Assembly: GCF_050908995.1 (NCBI RefSeq)
Contig: NC_135120.1
Coordinates: forward strand, 13,467,433-13,531,432
Source of the DNA: Andrena cerasifolii
Lineage: Eukaryota > Arthropoda > Insecta > Hymenoptera > Andrenidae
Direction: 5' to 3'
DNA length: 64,000 nucleotides
The number at the start of each line of letters is the position of its first letter. The first letter of the stretch is position 1. The notes below the pieces were generated by a model. It saw only the letters and a program-made list of their open reading frames with translations, made no database searches and was not told the origin of the DNA. Of the stretch, positions 1-12,277 are shown piece by piece. The position numbers and the translations under genes were made by a program.

Positions 1-1704
1 CTCGCGAGTACTTGGCTTCCGGATTAAAAGGTTACCGTGCAACGCCGGTAGATATTGAGAGGCCAGAATGGCGTGCGGACGTTGTCGATGGTGCGGATAA
101 TTAATTTAAAAAAGAAAAGCTGGATTGGTTTGGAGTTAAAGCGTTTAGTGTAATCGATCTTAACCTCTCAACCGGAGTATGCGCCTAATAGGCACGCATA
201 ATCCTTCATTCGCTTGCCGCGTACTTGCACGGCAGCTTTTAATCGGCGCGTTTCACCTTCGGCTCTAGTTTGCCAAGTGATTTACGAGCGATCAGCTCTT
301 GTCCCGCGCGGTATCGCTCAAAACTGCAGCGGTTTTGATATATCGAACGAAATTACCTTTAACTTACGGATGTGGACTACATACCCCACATCTTTTGCGC
401 AGATCTATCCACGTGCGATCGGGTCACCTCGGCACCTTTCGTTTCTTACAGATCGTTTATTACATTTTAGATGACTCATTAGCAGCGCGGTAGTTCAATA
501 CCCGACACAGTGCCCCGTGCAATTTGCTGGTATCACGGTAATTTCACGTTTTGCCCTTCTTCCGAAGCTGAAAGTCGTAAAATGGATTTATGCCCGGCAT
601 TATTATTTCCCCGCGTCGGTGCACGCTCAGGACTGACACGTCGAAAGCGTACCCACGGTCTACTATTTTTATTTTTCCCGATAATCCATTTACTCGCGTC
701 TATGCATCTGGTGTTTATCCTCGCCGCGGTCGTTTATTAGCGAGCGCGTAAGAGGAATTACTCGGAGGCCCTGCTCGCGGGGCGGTTCGATTTCGGCTCG
801 CGTGAAACGCGTACATTAACGGGCTTTATGGACAAATCGCTCGTTCCTCGAAACCTTCGCGGGTAACTCGTTTTCATTTTAACGTCTTCAATTTGCCCCC
901 GTATCCCGCCACTCGCGCCCCCTTCAATTTCATCCTGCCTATACGCAGCTGCCTCTCCACGACTTTTTTCCTTGGCCTATCGACTTCGCGCCGACTAACT
1001 CGCGATTCCGTCGATCGAGCCGTCGAGCCGTGTTTTATTGCGACTCATGCTGCATGGTAGATTTCAACGACTGTCAGACTACGGGTTACAAGTGCAGTAA
1101 TTGGCCGGCGACCAATTTCACGGCTGCCTCCGCCGTCTTCTTCCTCGTTCCGCGATCAACGCCCACGCGTTCGCTCGTCTTTCAATCCGCGAGCAGTGCG
1201 TTGCGAAAGGTGGCGTCGCATAAATTTCATATTGCCCAACCACTGCCTCGTTGTGGTGGCGGCTAATTGTAGTTGGCGTGCTGAGAGTGTACTATCAAGG
1301 AAGCTCATCGTGTCTCTACGGTTAAGCTGCGCCAAATATCGCGTGGTTTAAATAAAATAGCGCGTAACAATCCGACTGGAGCGAAAGAGGAATTAAGTAG
1401 TTGAGTGACATCGAAGGAAAAGAGACAAGGCTGGAGCGAACCGAAATATTCACCTGAGTTGGAGTTTAATTTATCGTTACCCGCGCCCTATTTTATAACA
1501 TGGTTACCCGCGCGTTGTACTTTTTACTACATCACGATTTTAACGTGTTTTTTTTTTAATTTTTACCTGATTTTTGTTTTATTTGGTATTCTAATTTTTT
1601 AAGTTAAGAATACGGTTTTGCTTTAAAAATAATTTTATATTTAAAAGTAAAAAGCGGCGTAATTGTCTTTAAAAAAAGAAAAAAGACGGAACGGGGTAAA
1701 CGAC
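1..1704. other. No gene recognised
   Basis: CpG-rich unique sequence lies up to about 1540, then AT-rich sequence runs up to the Harbinger MITE. Open frames are short and show no known domain or splice support. It is probably intronic or intergenic. Confidence 0.6.
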
Positions 1705-1707
1705 TAA

Positions 1708-2140
1708 CAAGGGAACATCCCGAACCCGGAAATTCGGAAAATTCTGAAACTTTGTGAATATGTAGAGAATTTCCTCCTGATTACAACGGAATTTTTGTTT
1801 GCTGCCCAAATTCACTCTAGGGGGGTGTATTTGACCGCTGAAAATCCGGTTATTTACCGATTTTGTGTTATAACTCGTGAACTGTAAAATAATTTCTTCG
1901 CCAAATGATAGATCTAATTAAAAGAAGTAACTTTTGTCTTAAAACGTTTTTTTCTATCTCTTACACTTCGCGAGTTATAACACAAAATCGGAAAACAGCC
2001 GAATTTTCAAGGGTTAATTTCACCTCCTTCGAGTGAATTTGGGCAGCAAACAAAAATTGCGTTGTAATCGGGAGGAAATCCCCCACATATTCACAAAGTT
2101 TCAGAATTTTTTGAATTTTCGGGTTCGGGATCTTCCCTTG
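1708..2140. mobile_element. Harbinger-type foldback MITE
   Basis: Two arms of about 185 bp (1708-1892 and 1958-2140) are inverted copies with only scattered mismatches. The tips are caagggaacatcccgaaccc and its near-perfect complement. The trinucleotide TAA sits directly outside both ends (1705-1707 and 2141-2143). A 3-bp TWA duplication is the hallmark of PIF/Harbinger elements. There is no coding capacity, so it would need an outside transposase. Confidence 0.8.
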
Positions 2141-2143
2141 TAA

Positions 2144-3898
2144 GTATTATAAATGTGTATTTTTTTTATTCGCTTCTATTGCTCTGGTGACAAACATTTC
2201 ACACGATAGTTCCACCTTGGAATGTGTTCCCCCAATGAAATTTTACCCGTAGCCGTACAATTTCTACGAAGTAAAACCGATTGGACGCTCTCAGGCGGAA
2301 AAACGAATAACTCACAACTGTTGTACTTCTTACAGCTGCGAAATAGCAGTCGAATGCAAGAGACGTCCCGAATTCGCCCAGTTTCGACTCGCGTCGCTGG
2401 ATTGCCGCGTAAATTCACGTTGCACGATGTCAATTACGATTTCACGGTCGGCGATTCACGAGAACGGCGGCATGCACCGGGAGGAATCCTGCTACTGGCT
2501 AATGAAAGGGGGAAAAAAATCATTAACTAATCGTTAACTGTAACCGTTTCGCCGGGCGACGAGAGATTCAAAGAGGGGCCGACGCGGTGACGAGGCAGCG
2601 ACGACCGGTCACCAACGGCTAATGACGATGACTTTTTGTCCAATTTCTTTTGCCGAGCGGCCACTTTTCGCTGCACACCTCGGCCAAAGGAGCGGCTTCG
2701 TCCGCGACGCAATCTCTAATTACGGTTATTACGAAAATATTTCTCTGACCAATCGCTACTTCCGTATTTTTTACGCAGCGATTATACGACCGTCTCCTAG
2801 TCGAGTCGAGTCGTCCTACCCCTTTTTCACGAAGACTCCACAAGAACCGGGCCATATAGAGGCGAGGGAATAATTTTCTTCGTTGACTGTGTCATTTACT
2901 TTCTGCTCGTGGCTGTGGAAAACGGTAAAAAGTGCTTGGAAACGTCCCTGACTACGCCTGGAAAACCCTTGACACCCCGTGCACTGCGGTAAAAGCGTTC
3001 GCTGCGGCGTGAAACCGTCGGATCGACGTTGAAATCGCGGCGACGCGAGGGGATCCGGGGGGCGGTTTAAAAGGGGGCTTCTTTCGCGCTCGAAAAACAG
3101 GAAAGTAGAAACGAAGTAATTAGCGGTTTCGGAAGTTTTGTCGGACTGTCGTATCGCGGGCGAGCGCCCGGGGAACCTAATTGCGCCGACGTTTAATTAG
3201 ATCGTTTGCACCCGCGGTCCCGCGCTCTGGCCTACGTATCATCAAACTTGGCCCCTGTCCTTAACGATATGGATCAGTCTTAATTCACCGGCTCGTCTGC
3301 GGTATTAATCCCCGTAGAAGCGGGCGCCATGCTGCGAAACGATGCTAAAATTAGCGCGCCCGTTAATTTAGCGCACCGACTCTACGCACGCGCTCCTCTG
3401 TGCACATACGTCGATTCTTTTGTGCACCAACGATTGTTCCCTGCCGCGAGAACGATCGAGGGATACGCGACACTCCGATCGGCTGCAAGTGGAATAGGTT
3501 GTTCATGGTCGGGCAAGTGGTCTCTCCGTGTACAGTGGGATCTTGATAACTGTTTAAATTTGTCCGGGTCCCGTAATTTGCTTTTTCATGGCCACTGGTC
3601 GACTGGCGACTTTTATCACTTCGTTCGCGACCAATGACAGCGACCACCGTCGACTAATGCGCCTCGTTATTATTAGTTATTCAACCGCTCGCCGGCAAAA
3701 AACTCAATAATTTCACTGGCACCGGCCCTAACGACGATCCAACTGGCAAAAAGCTCAATCTATCAAATTGTCGCTGGTCTGCCTATTTCATAGCTGAGTG
3801 GTTTACTAATAAGCAATCTTTGGGCTGGTACCGTAAATCGACGGCGAACGAGTGAACGGTGTGTTCCTTTCGACTGGTACTGACTTCATTATCTCAGG
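2144..3898. other. No gene recognised
   Basis: Unique CpG-rich DNA. Overlapping open frames on both strands reflect the low stop-codon density of GC-rich sequence. From about 3590 the gcgacca motif becomes frequent. Confidence 0.6.
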
Positions 3899-3906
3899 TC
3901 GCTGGA

Positions 3907-4372
3907 CAGGGGCGGATTCTTGTGTTGGCTAAGCAGGATGCAGCCTAGGGCGGCAAATTTTGGGGAGCGACAAATTTTGAGGAGCATCAAATTTTCGGGA
4001 GCGACAAATTTGGAGGAGCATCAAATTTTGGAGGCGGCAAATTTTAGGGAGCGGCAAATTTTGGGATGCGATAAATTTTGGGAGCGGCCAACTTGGAAAG
4101 TGGCAAATTTGGGGCGGCAAATTTGGGGGAGTAATCAATTTTGGGGAGTGACAAATTTTGAGCGGAAGAAATTGGATAATGTTTAAACACAGAAGCTTGA
4201 GACAACTTTAAGAACAATCCACTTCTTTTTCACGCAGCGAATTAGCATTAACTCATATGTGAGTTGCTATCTTGAATTAATTTTTGAAATTATCTGGACT
4301 CTTTTAAAATAAAATATTTGATAATATCCTCGGTGTCAGCCTAGGTAGGTCAAATTTCCAAATCCGCCCCTG
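3907..4372. mobile_element. Non-autonomous hAT element with internal minisatellite
   Basis: The ends are CAGGGGCGGATT and its exact inverse. The 8-bp TSD is TCGCTGGA (3899-3906) and TCGCTGGG (4373-4380), the size made by hAT transposases. The half away from the minisatellite matches the element at 23289-23645 in inverted orientation, including an acaactcatat-like stretch and the right-end motif GGATTTGGAAATTTG. No transposase is present. Confidence 0.85.
3947..4165 (+). repeat. Minisatellite with about 13 units of 15-18 bp inside a hAT element
   Basis: Units follow the form ggagcgrcaaattttgg, with variants such as ggagcatcaaattttgg and ggcggcaaatttggg. The array starts in the subterminal motif gcagcctagggcggcaaa, which occurs only once in the sister hAT copy at 23289-23645. 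The array therefore expanded from a segment of the element itself. Confidence 0.9.
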
Positions 4373-4649
4373 TCGCTGGGTCAGTAATAGTCTTCGAGTC
4401 CTTGTCCCCAAACAACTTTGCAATCAAGCAATCTACCGATGTTAAGAGTCCATAAGCATTGTTCAGTCCTACATCTGCATCCTTCAAGCGTCGGTCGTTT
4501 CTGCTCGTTTTATTCGAATACTTTCTGAAAGTTCGAATCAACAGGACAGAGTAGTCGCATCAGTCAATGCAGTTGCGAGCGGTTCAACGTCCATCTCGAA
4601 CATTCATCAGCGACCAGATGCACAATCAGCCTAGAGTCGCCGATCAGCG

Positions 4650-4673
4650 TGGTCGTTGGAACACCAACGACCA
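4650..4673. repeat. Perfect 10-bp hairpin within a GCGACCA-rich region
   Basis: tggtcgttgg and ccaacgacca pair around the loop aaca. The surrounding 3.6-4.8 kb stretch contains about ten variants of tcgctggt or its inverse, agcgacca. Confidence 0.7.
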
Positions 4674-6612
4674 GCGACTAATAAGCAATAACGTCTCGAT
4701 CTTGTTGTCCTCTTTCTTGCAAAGCCTGAAAACCGACCAGGCCGATCAGTCATTCCGCGGAGCCTTCGATGTCGCCGTCTGCTCATGAACGCGTCCCTTC
4801 ATGGAACGCACAGAACGACGTTTCATCCGCTGAAAACACTTTATCGCGGTTCGTTAACTATTTCCGGGAAAACGATGGCCTGAAAAAAGTTCTCGCTCCG
4901 CGGCGCGATCTTCAATTTTCTACTCGATCCCCTCGGCTCTCCCTGCAACTGCGCTTCTTTTGTCGCAGAAATTACCAAGCGTAATGAAAGTATCTATTCC
5001 TCCTCGTAATGGCTGGGAAGCGATTGCGCGCGGAATTATCGGTCGAGGTCCCAGCAGAAGTTGCAACTGGAGCTCCTGGAAGACAGAAATGTTTCTCCGA
5101 GCCGCGGCAGAACGACCCGAATTTACGAGCGCGGACATTAAGGTGTGGTAGTCGCGAATCGTTAGCCGTTACGTTTTTGCTGCTGCTCGTCCTGCCGTGT
5201 GTTGCTCCTGCTTGTCCACTCGCTCGTCCTTCCGCGCTTAATCGTCGCGGCGCAGCGCGAAGAAGCGCGCTGATTGCCACGAGAAACGCGGCGAGGACTG
5301 GGACGCTGCTTTTACGAGGCTCGCGTGTGGTCGCTCCTAAGCTAATTGTACGCTTTTGCCGGGCGAGCTTGGAAAAATGAGGATTCCCGACCGCCCCGAA
5401 CCAGCGGCGCGCATTCGACGCGATCCTCTTCAAGCGAGCAGCAATCCCGGGGACACATTAGGCGACGAGTTATCGCGAGACACAGCTGAAAAGTCCACAG
5501 AACTCCCTCCAGCGGAAATCGCAATCTTCAGCGTGGAAAATCGAAACTATGCCTGCACGTTGCTTGAATAGGCGTTGATGAAAAGGTTTAGAAGTGGAGT
5601 AAATCCAGCGTGGGATCGCGTGACAACGCGGACGCGTTTGCAGGCCGGTCACGCGCGGCCATGTTTATGCACCGATAAGCCTCGAATTAATACGCCCGCT
5701 TTTAGCTAATAACCTTTTCTTACGCGGGCATCGGGGTCGTGCGTGTAATAATACGGGATGTTGCGTAATTTAACGGGGCCTCGGCTCATCCCCCGTAGTT
5801 TCGGGGGAGAGAAAGCGGATCGCGGAGCGGATCTCGTACAGGGAAACAACGCTGTTAGCTAACAGCGATACATTAATTCGGGCTTTATTAAATTCGCCGC
5901 GACCCCCGTAATTTCCGCGCGGCACCGAGACGACGGGCCTCCGCGGGCTCCTTATCAGCGGAAAGAATGCTACTCCCGCGGAATCTCGCCATCTACCTGT
6001 GCCTTGGGTTACTGTCCATGATGAGACGGTGTGCGCGCACCGGCATCTACGTGACACCATTAATAATACGGCCGCGTGTTGCGAAAAAACCGACCGAGGA
6101 GCCTCCTCCACCTCCACGTCCCCGTGGAAAAGATCGGTAAGCACCGATACGCCGGCGATAGAGCGGCGAGGTGCCGCGCGATTAAGCCGCACCGTCGGAA
6201 ACCGCGACCGGTTTTTCGCCGCGCGGACCTTGGCGAATCCACGGCGACAGTTTGCTGCGAGCTCCATAGTAATTCTAATCCGAAGTCCCCCGAGATCGCT
6301 ATCAAGTTGTCGCGCGACCGCCATTGCGATTACGCGATTACGATCGAGCAGGGAGGAGGTGGAACGCGGAAGGCAGATCGGCGCGGCGACGTCGCGCTGC
6401 TTCTTTTCCATCCGAGACTATATTCTCCCCGAGACACAGCTAATACGTGAAATTTAGCTGGAACGTCCTGCTACTTTCCGCGATGCGACACGGTCGGGTA
6501 CATTTGAGAGCACAAGCAGGGAAATCGCGGCAGGTTTAGAGGTTTTTTCAGTTTTCAATTTTTTGTCATTTTTGTTTGAATTCATTAGTTAATTTGAAAT
6601 AGGCTAAATTAG

Positions 6613-6825
6613 TGTGTTCTGGTCCTTCCTGTATAATGTGTGTTCTGGTCCAACTGTAAAAAAATTTTGAAAAAATATTCATGTTTGCAGGTTCCTTTTT
6701 CCCTTAAAAATGTAAAAATTCACAGTGTGAATCTTATTTTTTACATTTTTGGAAAAATTTTGAAAAAATAATCATGTCTGCAGGTTCTTTTTTCTCTAAA
6801 AAATTAGACTCACATTGTGAATTTT
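6613..6825 (+). repeat. Local direct duplication in AT-rich sequence
   Basis: About 70 bases from 6658 (aaaaattttgaaaaaatatt, catgtttgcaggttc, cacagtgtgaat) recur at about 6752 with some 80-85% similarity. Just upstream the word gtgtgttctggtcc is also present twice (6613 and 6640). It may be part of an unrecognised repeat. Confidence 0.6.
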
Positions 6826-9265
6826 TACGAGATATGTGAAATAGGGCGGAGCGATACTGTATAGGAGAAAATTTAAATTTGGATTTTCAGTTGGCCTGGA
6901 TACGGGATAGTTGTCTTTTGATTAACCAAACACAGCTGCAGAAAAATTAGGAAAAATATACTTTCCAACCTGCTCCATATCAACTTGCCCCGGTCTCCCC
7001 TAAACGAGTCACTGGGAACGATCGTGATTTATTCGACTATTTCTAAATAAAATTGAGAGCTCGTCGCATTCGTGGTGGCACCGTGGACGAGAAGTCGGAA
7101 CGAGAACGGCGAGTGAAACGCACGGGCGTCTTTGGTGTAGCGAGGGCGGCGGGGGAGGAGGATACTGCGTCGGTTGGGTGCTCCGCCAGGAACATCTGCG
7201 CCCTTAATTATTTTACAGATTTAGTAGATCGTTATGGCTTGTAAAATTACTGACAATTTCACGCCCCTAAACTTATTTTATCCTCGCGTTAGCTGCCTAT
7301 CGGTGGATCGCCGCAAAAGCTTTCGAAGGATATTGAGCATTCTTCGTGGCTAAATTAATGGCCCCTTGTTTATGACTGCATCGGCACCAGACACGCAACG
7401 ATTCCGTCGCGAATTCCAGTAAATACCCGTCGATAATAATCCAGCCATCTTTCTCCTTCTCGACCTCCGCTTCTCCTCCCGTCTGGTCTCTCCTCTCTCG
7501 CCCTTTCACGCCGCTTTGTCAGAGGGAACCGAAGCATCGAGTTCCTTTTTCCAGAGCTCCGCGGCACCTCTTGCATCAATCTTCTCTAAATAGTCTTCCT
7601 CTAAATCTAAAACATTCCACGCTCCCGTCGCTCGATATACCACCCCCCTCGAACCACCCCGCATAAACGCACCCTCCCCATATCAATTAAAATTCGCGAT
7701 CCCATCGAAAACACCACCGGCCAGAGCCGCGAGGGCCGTTTTATCGGATCGTCCACGGAGTTCGTTTAATTCTCGCGCCGGTAATCGGTCGCGATCTCGT
7801 AATCGAAATCGAACATCGAGCGGCGAGAGAGGATGGCCGCGAACGGGGACGCGCGACTACCGGATGCCCGGAGCCCGGCCGCGGATCACTGTAATTTAAT
7901 AAATTACGAGAGCTGCCGTCCCGGGGCAAATTGTAGCATAATCATTCATTAGTAGGTCGTGACTCCGCGTCCGTGTGCAGGAGAGTTTCGATACACACGC
8001 CGATAGCCATTACCCAGCAGCTCGGTCGACCCGCGGATCGCTGCAAGATTCACCGATTCCCCCGCCCCTCTGCCGTGCCTCTGTAAACTTCTCGCGATGC
8101 GCTCAGAACATCGGCATACGCGTCCTTCGTTATTACTCCGCGCTGATTATTCCCGATCGTGTAATTAACTGCGGCCTTGACTCGTGCACCGACAGCGAAT
8201 CACGAGGCACAACATGTTTTCCTCCTAAGTGTCGCGTGGAACGATGCGGGAGGCGTTTGATATTTATCAGCGACACTCTGCGAGCGTTTGTTCGTGTCCT
8301 TTGATTCTTACGTATTAAACGCAAACTAAACAGCGAGTGTTTAACGGGAAAGCGGGGGTACAGTGGAGAAGTACGAAGGATAGTGGGTACCGTGGAAGTC
8401 GCCAGGCTCAGCCGCCATCGACTGGCGCGTCGTTTATCGATTAAATCGCGATCGACAGGCCGAGGGACGGTGCAATTAGCCGCGCTAATTTCCCGTAATT
8501 AGCTCCGCGCGGTAATGAAGTTATCGCAGGTCCCGTGTCCCCGATCGTAACGCATCTCCATAAATCGTTCTTGTCTGGTGCACTTACACGCGATGCCGTT
8601 AAACAGAGATTAACGACATCTCCGAGCGTGGAACCGCTGCGAGGCTGCACCGTTGTCACGCCGAGGCTTGCTGGCGAGGAAAAAGGCTAGGGGACGTCGG
8701 TAACTCGTGCCTAGAATGGCTAGAACGGATACTTTGATCAGGGGAGACGAAGGAGTCGCGGTTAAGTTACACGGAAGCGCGCAATGGGGGAAAAAGGAGA
8801 ATGATCAGCGGGGATCTTTACACTTTACTTTTCGATTCGAGTGCGAAGGCGAGTCACGCCACTCGTTCAGTTAATTTTACGATGCTTAATTTCAGCTTAA
8901 GGGCTGATAAAGAGGAAGCGTTATTGTCCCTTTCCTGTCGGTCGCCAGAACCGAGAAGATAATTATTTAATCGCACAGCGGAGCTGCTTAAAGGAATCGA
9001 AAGGACGTGTTGATGGCAGTCATTTGTTGCATCTCTAAAAGCAAAGCGTTAACGCGTAGCACTTTCGAAGTGGACGAGGTAGAGCTTGGATTTTTTCGTT
9101 CCATACGTCAGTAACGGCCACAGATGGACAAAATTTTTATCGAAATAAAATTTCGTCGTTCGTTCGTTAACTCGAGTTAACTTTATTCGAATACTTTTTT
9201 TTTAACTTTTATTCGTTGCGCGAAATTTTATTTAAATAAAAGTTCTGCACATCTCTGCTAACGGC

Positions 9266-9740
9266 TAGGGTTGCCACCCTTTTTTTACATGACAATAGCG
9301 CAAATTTTGCTCTCGTCGAGTCTAAAAAAAAGTATACTCGGGAAAACTAAAAGTGCATTTTAATCTGTTTAGTTTTTATTCCTCCCGAATTTATTTTTTA
9401 TTACTTTTAGCTTACTGTTTTTATTACCGAGCAACTTTTTGTCATTTTTAAGTAACTCAATAGCATCGTTGTACTCGATATACATGTAAAATATATAAAT
9501 AAATTGTTTTTTATTAAATTAAGAGGCTATGCTTCTCTCACCCCGCCGCTTCACATTCATGGCAGAGAACAGACAGAAGATAAGAAGTTACTTTGAGGTA
9601 ATTATGGCTTGCGTACGTTTAGGAAACTGTATAGAATAATATTGCGTTTGGTACGTTTCACGTAATATCATTAATCGTGAAATAAAGTATTCCGGCGTAC
9701 TTTATTGGTGTTCAAATCATTTATACGGGTGGCAACCCTA
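9266..9740. mobile_element. Non-autonomous hAT-like element, AT-rich
   Basis: The perfect 14-bp termini are TAGGGTTGCCACCC and its inverse. They are flanked by CTAACGGC (9258-9265) and CTGACGGC (9741-9748), a 7-of-8 match of hAT size. The interior is AT-rich and has no long open frame. The sharp shift in composition relative to the CpG-rich flanks fits an insertion. Confidence 0.75.
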
Positions 9741-9748
9741 CTGACGGC

Positions 9749-11486
9749 TGCGATTCGACGCCCGACGGGATCGCGACGAGGGTCATCGAGCAGTTTCCCA
9801 GATATGTAGATCTTTCATCACAGGCTTTTAATCGTGTTGCCGCGTAGATAAATTCCGCGCGTAGTTTGGAAGTCGATATCAACGCGTCGAGTAATACGAG
9901 TCGGATAGTATTCCGGGCCTCTTGATTCATTTGCTGGGGATTTTCGACGGGCGAATAAAATGTTGCGAGCTTTATAGAAATAGATCCGCGCCGGTAATGG
10001 TAGTTAATACGCATCGAGAGCGGCCGGGAACGGAGTCGAGCACGATTGATTTGTTCTCGAAAATTGAACAGGGGAAACAGCGATTTGTAGCGCGCTGTAA
10101 AAATTCTGCGCCCCTATCCCGGATTGGAAAATACTTCCCTATCGTTGTCCGTGCGCTCTGCGCAGCTGGTGCCAAAAACTGAAGTCGCAGAGGCATAATT
10201 TGGAATTGTGAGAATTTAGTTGGACCTTTTCGAAACGTCTGCCATCTTGGCAAGGCGGATTGATTGCTTTTTTACAGCTACTTTATGCCTGTTCGGAAGC
10301 GTTAGGAACGAAATTCCGAGCGATCGACGCGGCGATCGAGCAGCGGATAGATCGCTGATCGCTCAATCCCGTGGCGATCGACGCGGACGCCTTTGTATCT
10401 GGTAGAAAAACTGGAAGCCCAGGGCTATGGTGGCGCGTGAAAAGGGTCCCGGTGAACGTCGTTGCTCGAGAAAATTACAGAGTTCATTGTTTCGCGTTGG
10501 CCCTCGGGATGAGCATCAGAACCACCGGCGCGTTTCATGTTTCCCTCTCCTTTTTGGCCGTTTTGCGAGGCTGCGTGCGCGAGCCGATAGGGATACGTTG
10601 CTGCTGATCGTCTTCTGTAGAGGAAATAGGCAGATATCTTTATTATCCTGATCGCGAATATCGTCCGCGAGATTTGTCGCGGAACTTCAGCTAAACCATG
10701 TTTACTCGAATGACAATTGCGGCGCCAGGGATCGACAAGAGTGAATCCAGAAAGAGAACAAGAGCTATTGATATCGATATTTATTCGAACGGTGAACTCG
10801 AGGAGTCTGTATTCGCCCGGTGTACCGTACTTTTCCTCGAGAGGGTCTCGATCGGCCCTCGATACTACTTCATGGCCCTTTTCCCTCGCTGCTTTCGGGG
10901 GAATTTAAAAGGATTTCCATCGGGTATCGATGATACTCGAGGAGCCGGTAGAGGTGGGAGTTTGTAAACTTTTATCGAGCTATCGAAACGTTTGCGCTTT
11001 CAAGACACTCAAAGCCCGCGTTGGCTGTCGTGAGGAAAGTTAAGGAGGACTATCTAAAGCCTCGAGGATATCGCTGGGGACCGTTTCCTCCTTTTCCTTC
11101 CTTCCTCCCTCAGAATTTTTAACCTCGCTACATCTTCGCGAGCCGGGGGGGGGAACAAAGTTTTTATTACCTAAACAATCTATGCAGAGTTTTGACAAGT
11201 GGATAGCGCTAACGAAGAACTCGTGATCACTGAATCCCCCCGTGGATAACTTGATTCCCCTTGTTTCGGGCTAAGATCCTCGAACTTCGTCAGACTTCGA
11301 AAGGAGGTCTTCAAAATTCCTCGAGGATGCACCGAGAAAGGAAGGGTGGAAACCTTCCAGCTTCGCACTCGCCAGAACACACATTGACCAATTATGACCA
11401 ATCACGGGCAGCTCTGGTTTGTAGGCGCTGAACTAACAGAAAAATGTCCCTGGTACTTAGCACAGAGGCATATTCTGGAGTCGAAC
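9749..11486. other. No gene recognised
   Basis: Unique sequence between two hAT elements. Around 10315-10390 the word gcgatcga recurs several times. A polypyrimidine/polyguanine stretch lies near 11085-11155. No splice-supported exon was seen. Confidence 0.55.
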
Positions 11487-11494
11487 GATACATC

Positions 11495-11956
11495 CAGGCC
11501 CCGATCTAGGAGGCGCAAGCAGGACAACTGCCCAGAGCGGCGAAGTTGGTAGAAAGAGGGAATTAAAATCAATAGTAGATAACCAAGAAAAAAGTAAAAT
11601 TTTTTGAAAAAGCGATAAAAAAGTAAATTCTTCAACTCACCCATGAGATTCAGAATGTAATCTGTGTTTACGTTGTTTATTGATTTTTTGAAGAATATTA
11701 TAAGCGGTTTTTTGAGAAATAAAAAGAAGATACCTACCCCCTACCTATATATCTTCCTTTATTTTATTACCGTTATTTTTATGAACATTAAATTCTTTAT
11801 AAAGCAAAAGGCTGTTGTTATTCAACAAATGCCTACAAAAAATTTCACTCACTCTCAAAAATAATATTTCAAAATAATTATTTACAATTCAGTACAAAGG
11901 GCGGGGAAAATCATTTCTGCCGGGAGCGGCGGAAGAGCTAAATAGATCGGGCCCTG
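11495..11956. mobile_element. Non-autonomous hAT element
   Basis: The ends are CAGGCCCCGATCTA and the inverse of CAGGGCCCGATCTA, one mismatch apart. The TSD is GATACATC (11487-11494) and GATCCATC (11957-11964), 7 of 8. Subterminal motifs such as ctgcccagagcggcgaagttgg resemble the gcggcaaattt motif of the other hAT copies, so it may be a distant relative. The interior is AT-rich and non-coding. Confidence 0.75.
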
Positions 11957-12130
11957 GATCCATCGCGCCACTTCAACGTCAGTGCACCTCCGTGTGTAAA
12001 CGAAAGTATCGCAGTGCTCCCTTCCGATGGCTGAAAATTCGTCACGACCACGGCCGTTTAAATTATTCCGCGGGTACAAATGTACAGCGGGGCCGTTTCT
12101 TTACCGTCTAATTGTACTTAAGTGGAAAGA

Positions 12131-12277
12131 CCGCGCAGCAATGCGGCGATCCCACGTGTAGCTTGAAAGTTACGCTCATTGGCGGATACAGTTATCCGCT
12201 GATTACACGTCTCCGTGGCTCTTAAGAGTAATACCCTAAATATCAATTACCTGGATTTCCTCCGCATTGCTGCGCGG
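12131..12277. repeat. Set of nested inverted repeats (candidate structured RNA)
   Basis: A perfect 16-bp outer stem (ccgcgcagcaatgcgg at 12131-12146, inverted at 12262-12277) encloses a 7-bp stem (acgtgta 12154-12160 with tacacgt 12204-12210). That stem encloses another (gcggata 12182-12188 with tatccgc 12193-12199, loop cagt). A palindrome ctcttaagag lies at 12219-12228. All stems are compatible in one fold. No TSD was seen, and composition matches the flanks, unlike the AT-rich MITEs here. Confidence 0.6.

Larger units (their letters stand above)
4381..9257. other. No gene recognised
   Basis: Frames of up to 213 codons on the minus strand at 5770-6411 overlap others on the opposite strand and lack any domain, so they are taken as chance. 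The stretch 6541-7000 is AT-rich with a direct duplication. The remainder is unique CpG-rich DNA, with an AT-rich lead-in from about 9120. Confidence 0.6.

Noticed and set aside
5770..6411. 213-codon minus-strand frame
   Set aside because: Several opposite-strand frames of similar length cover the same bases and no domain is visible.
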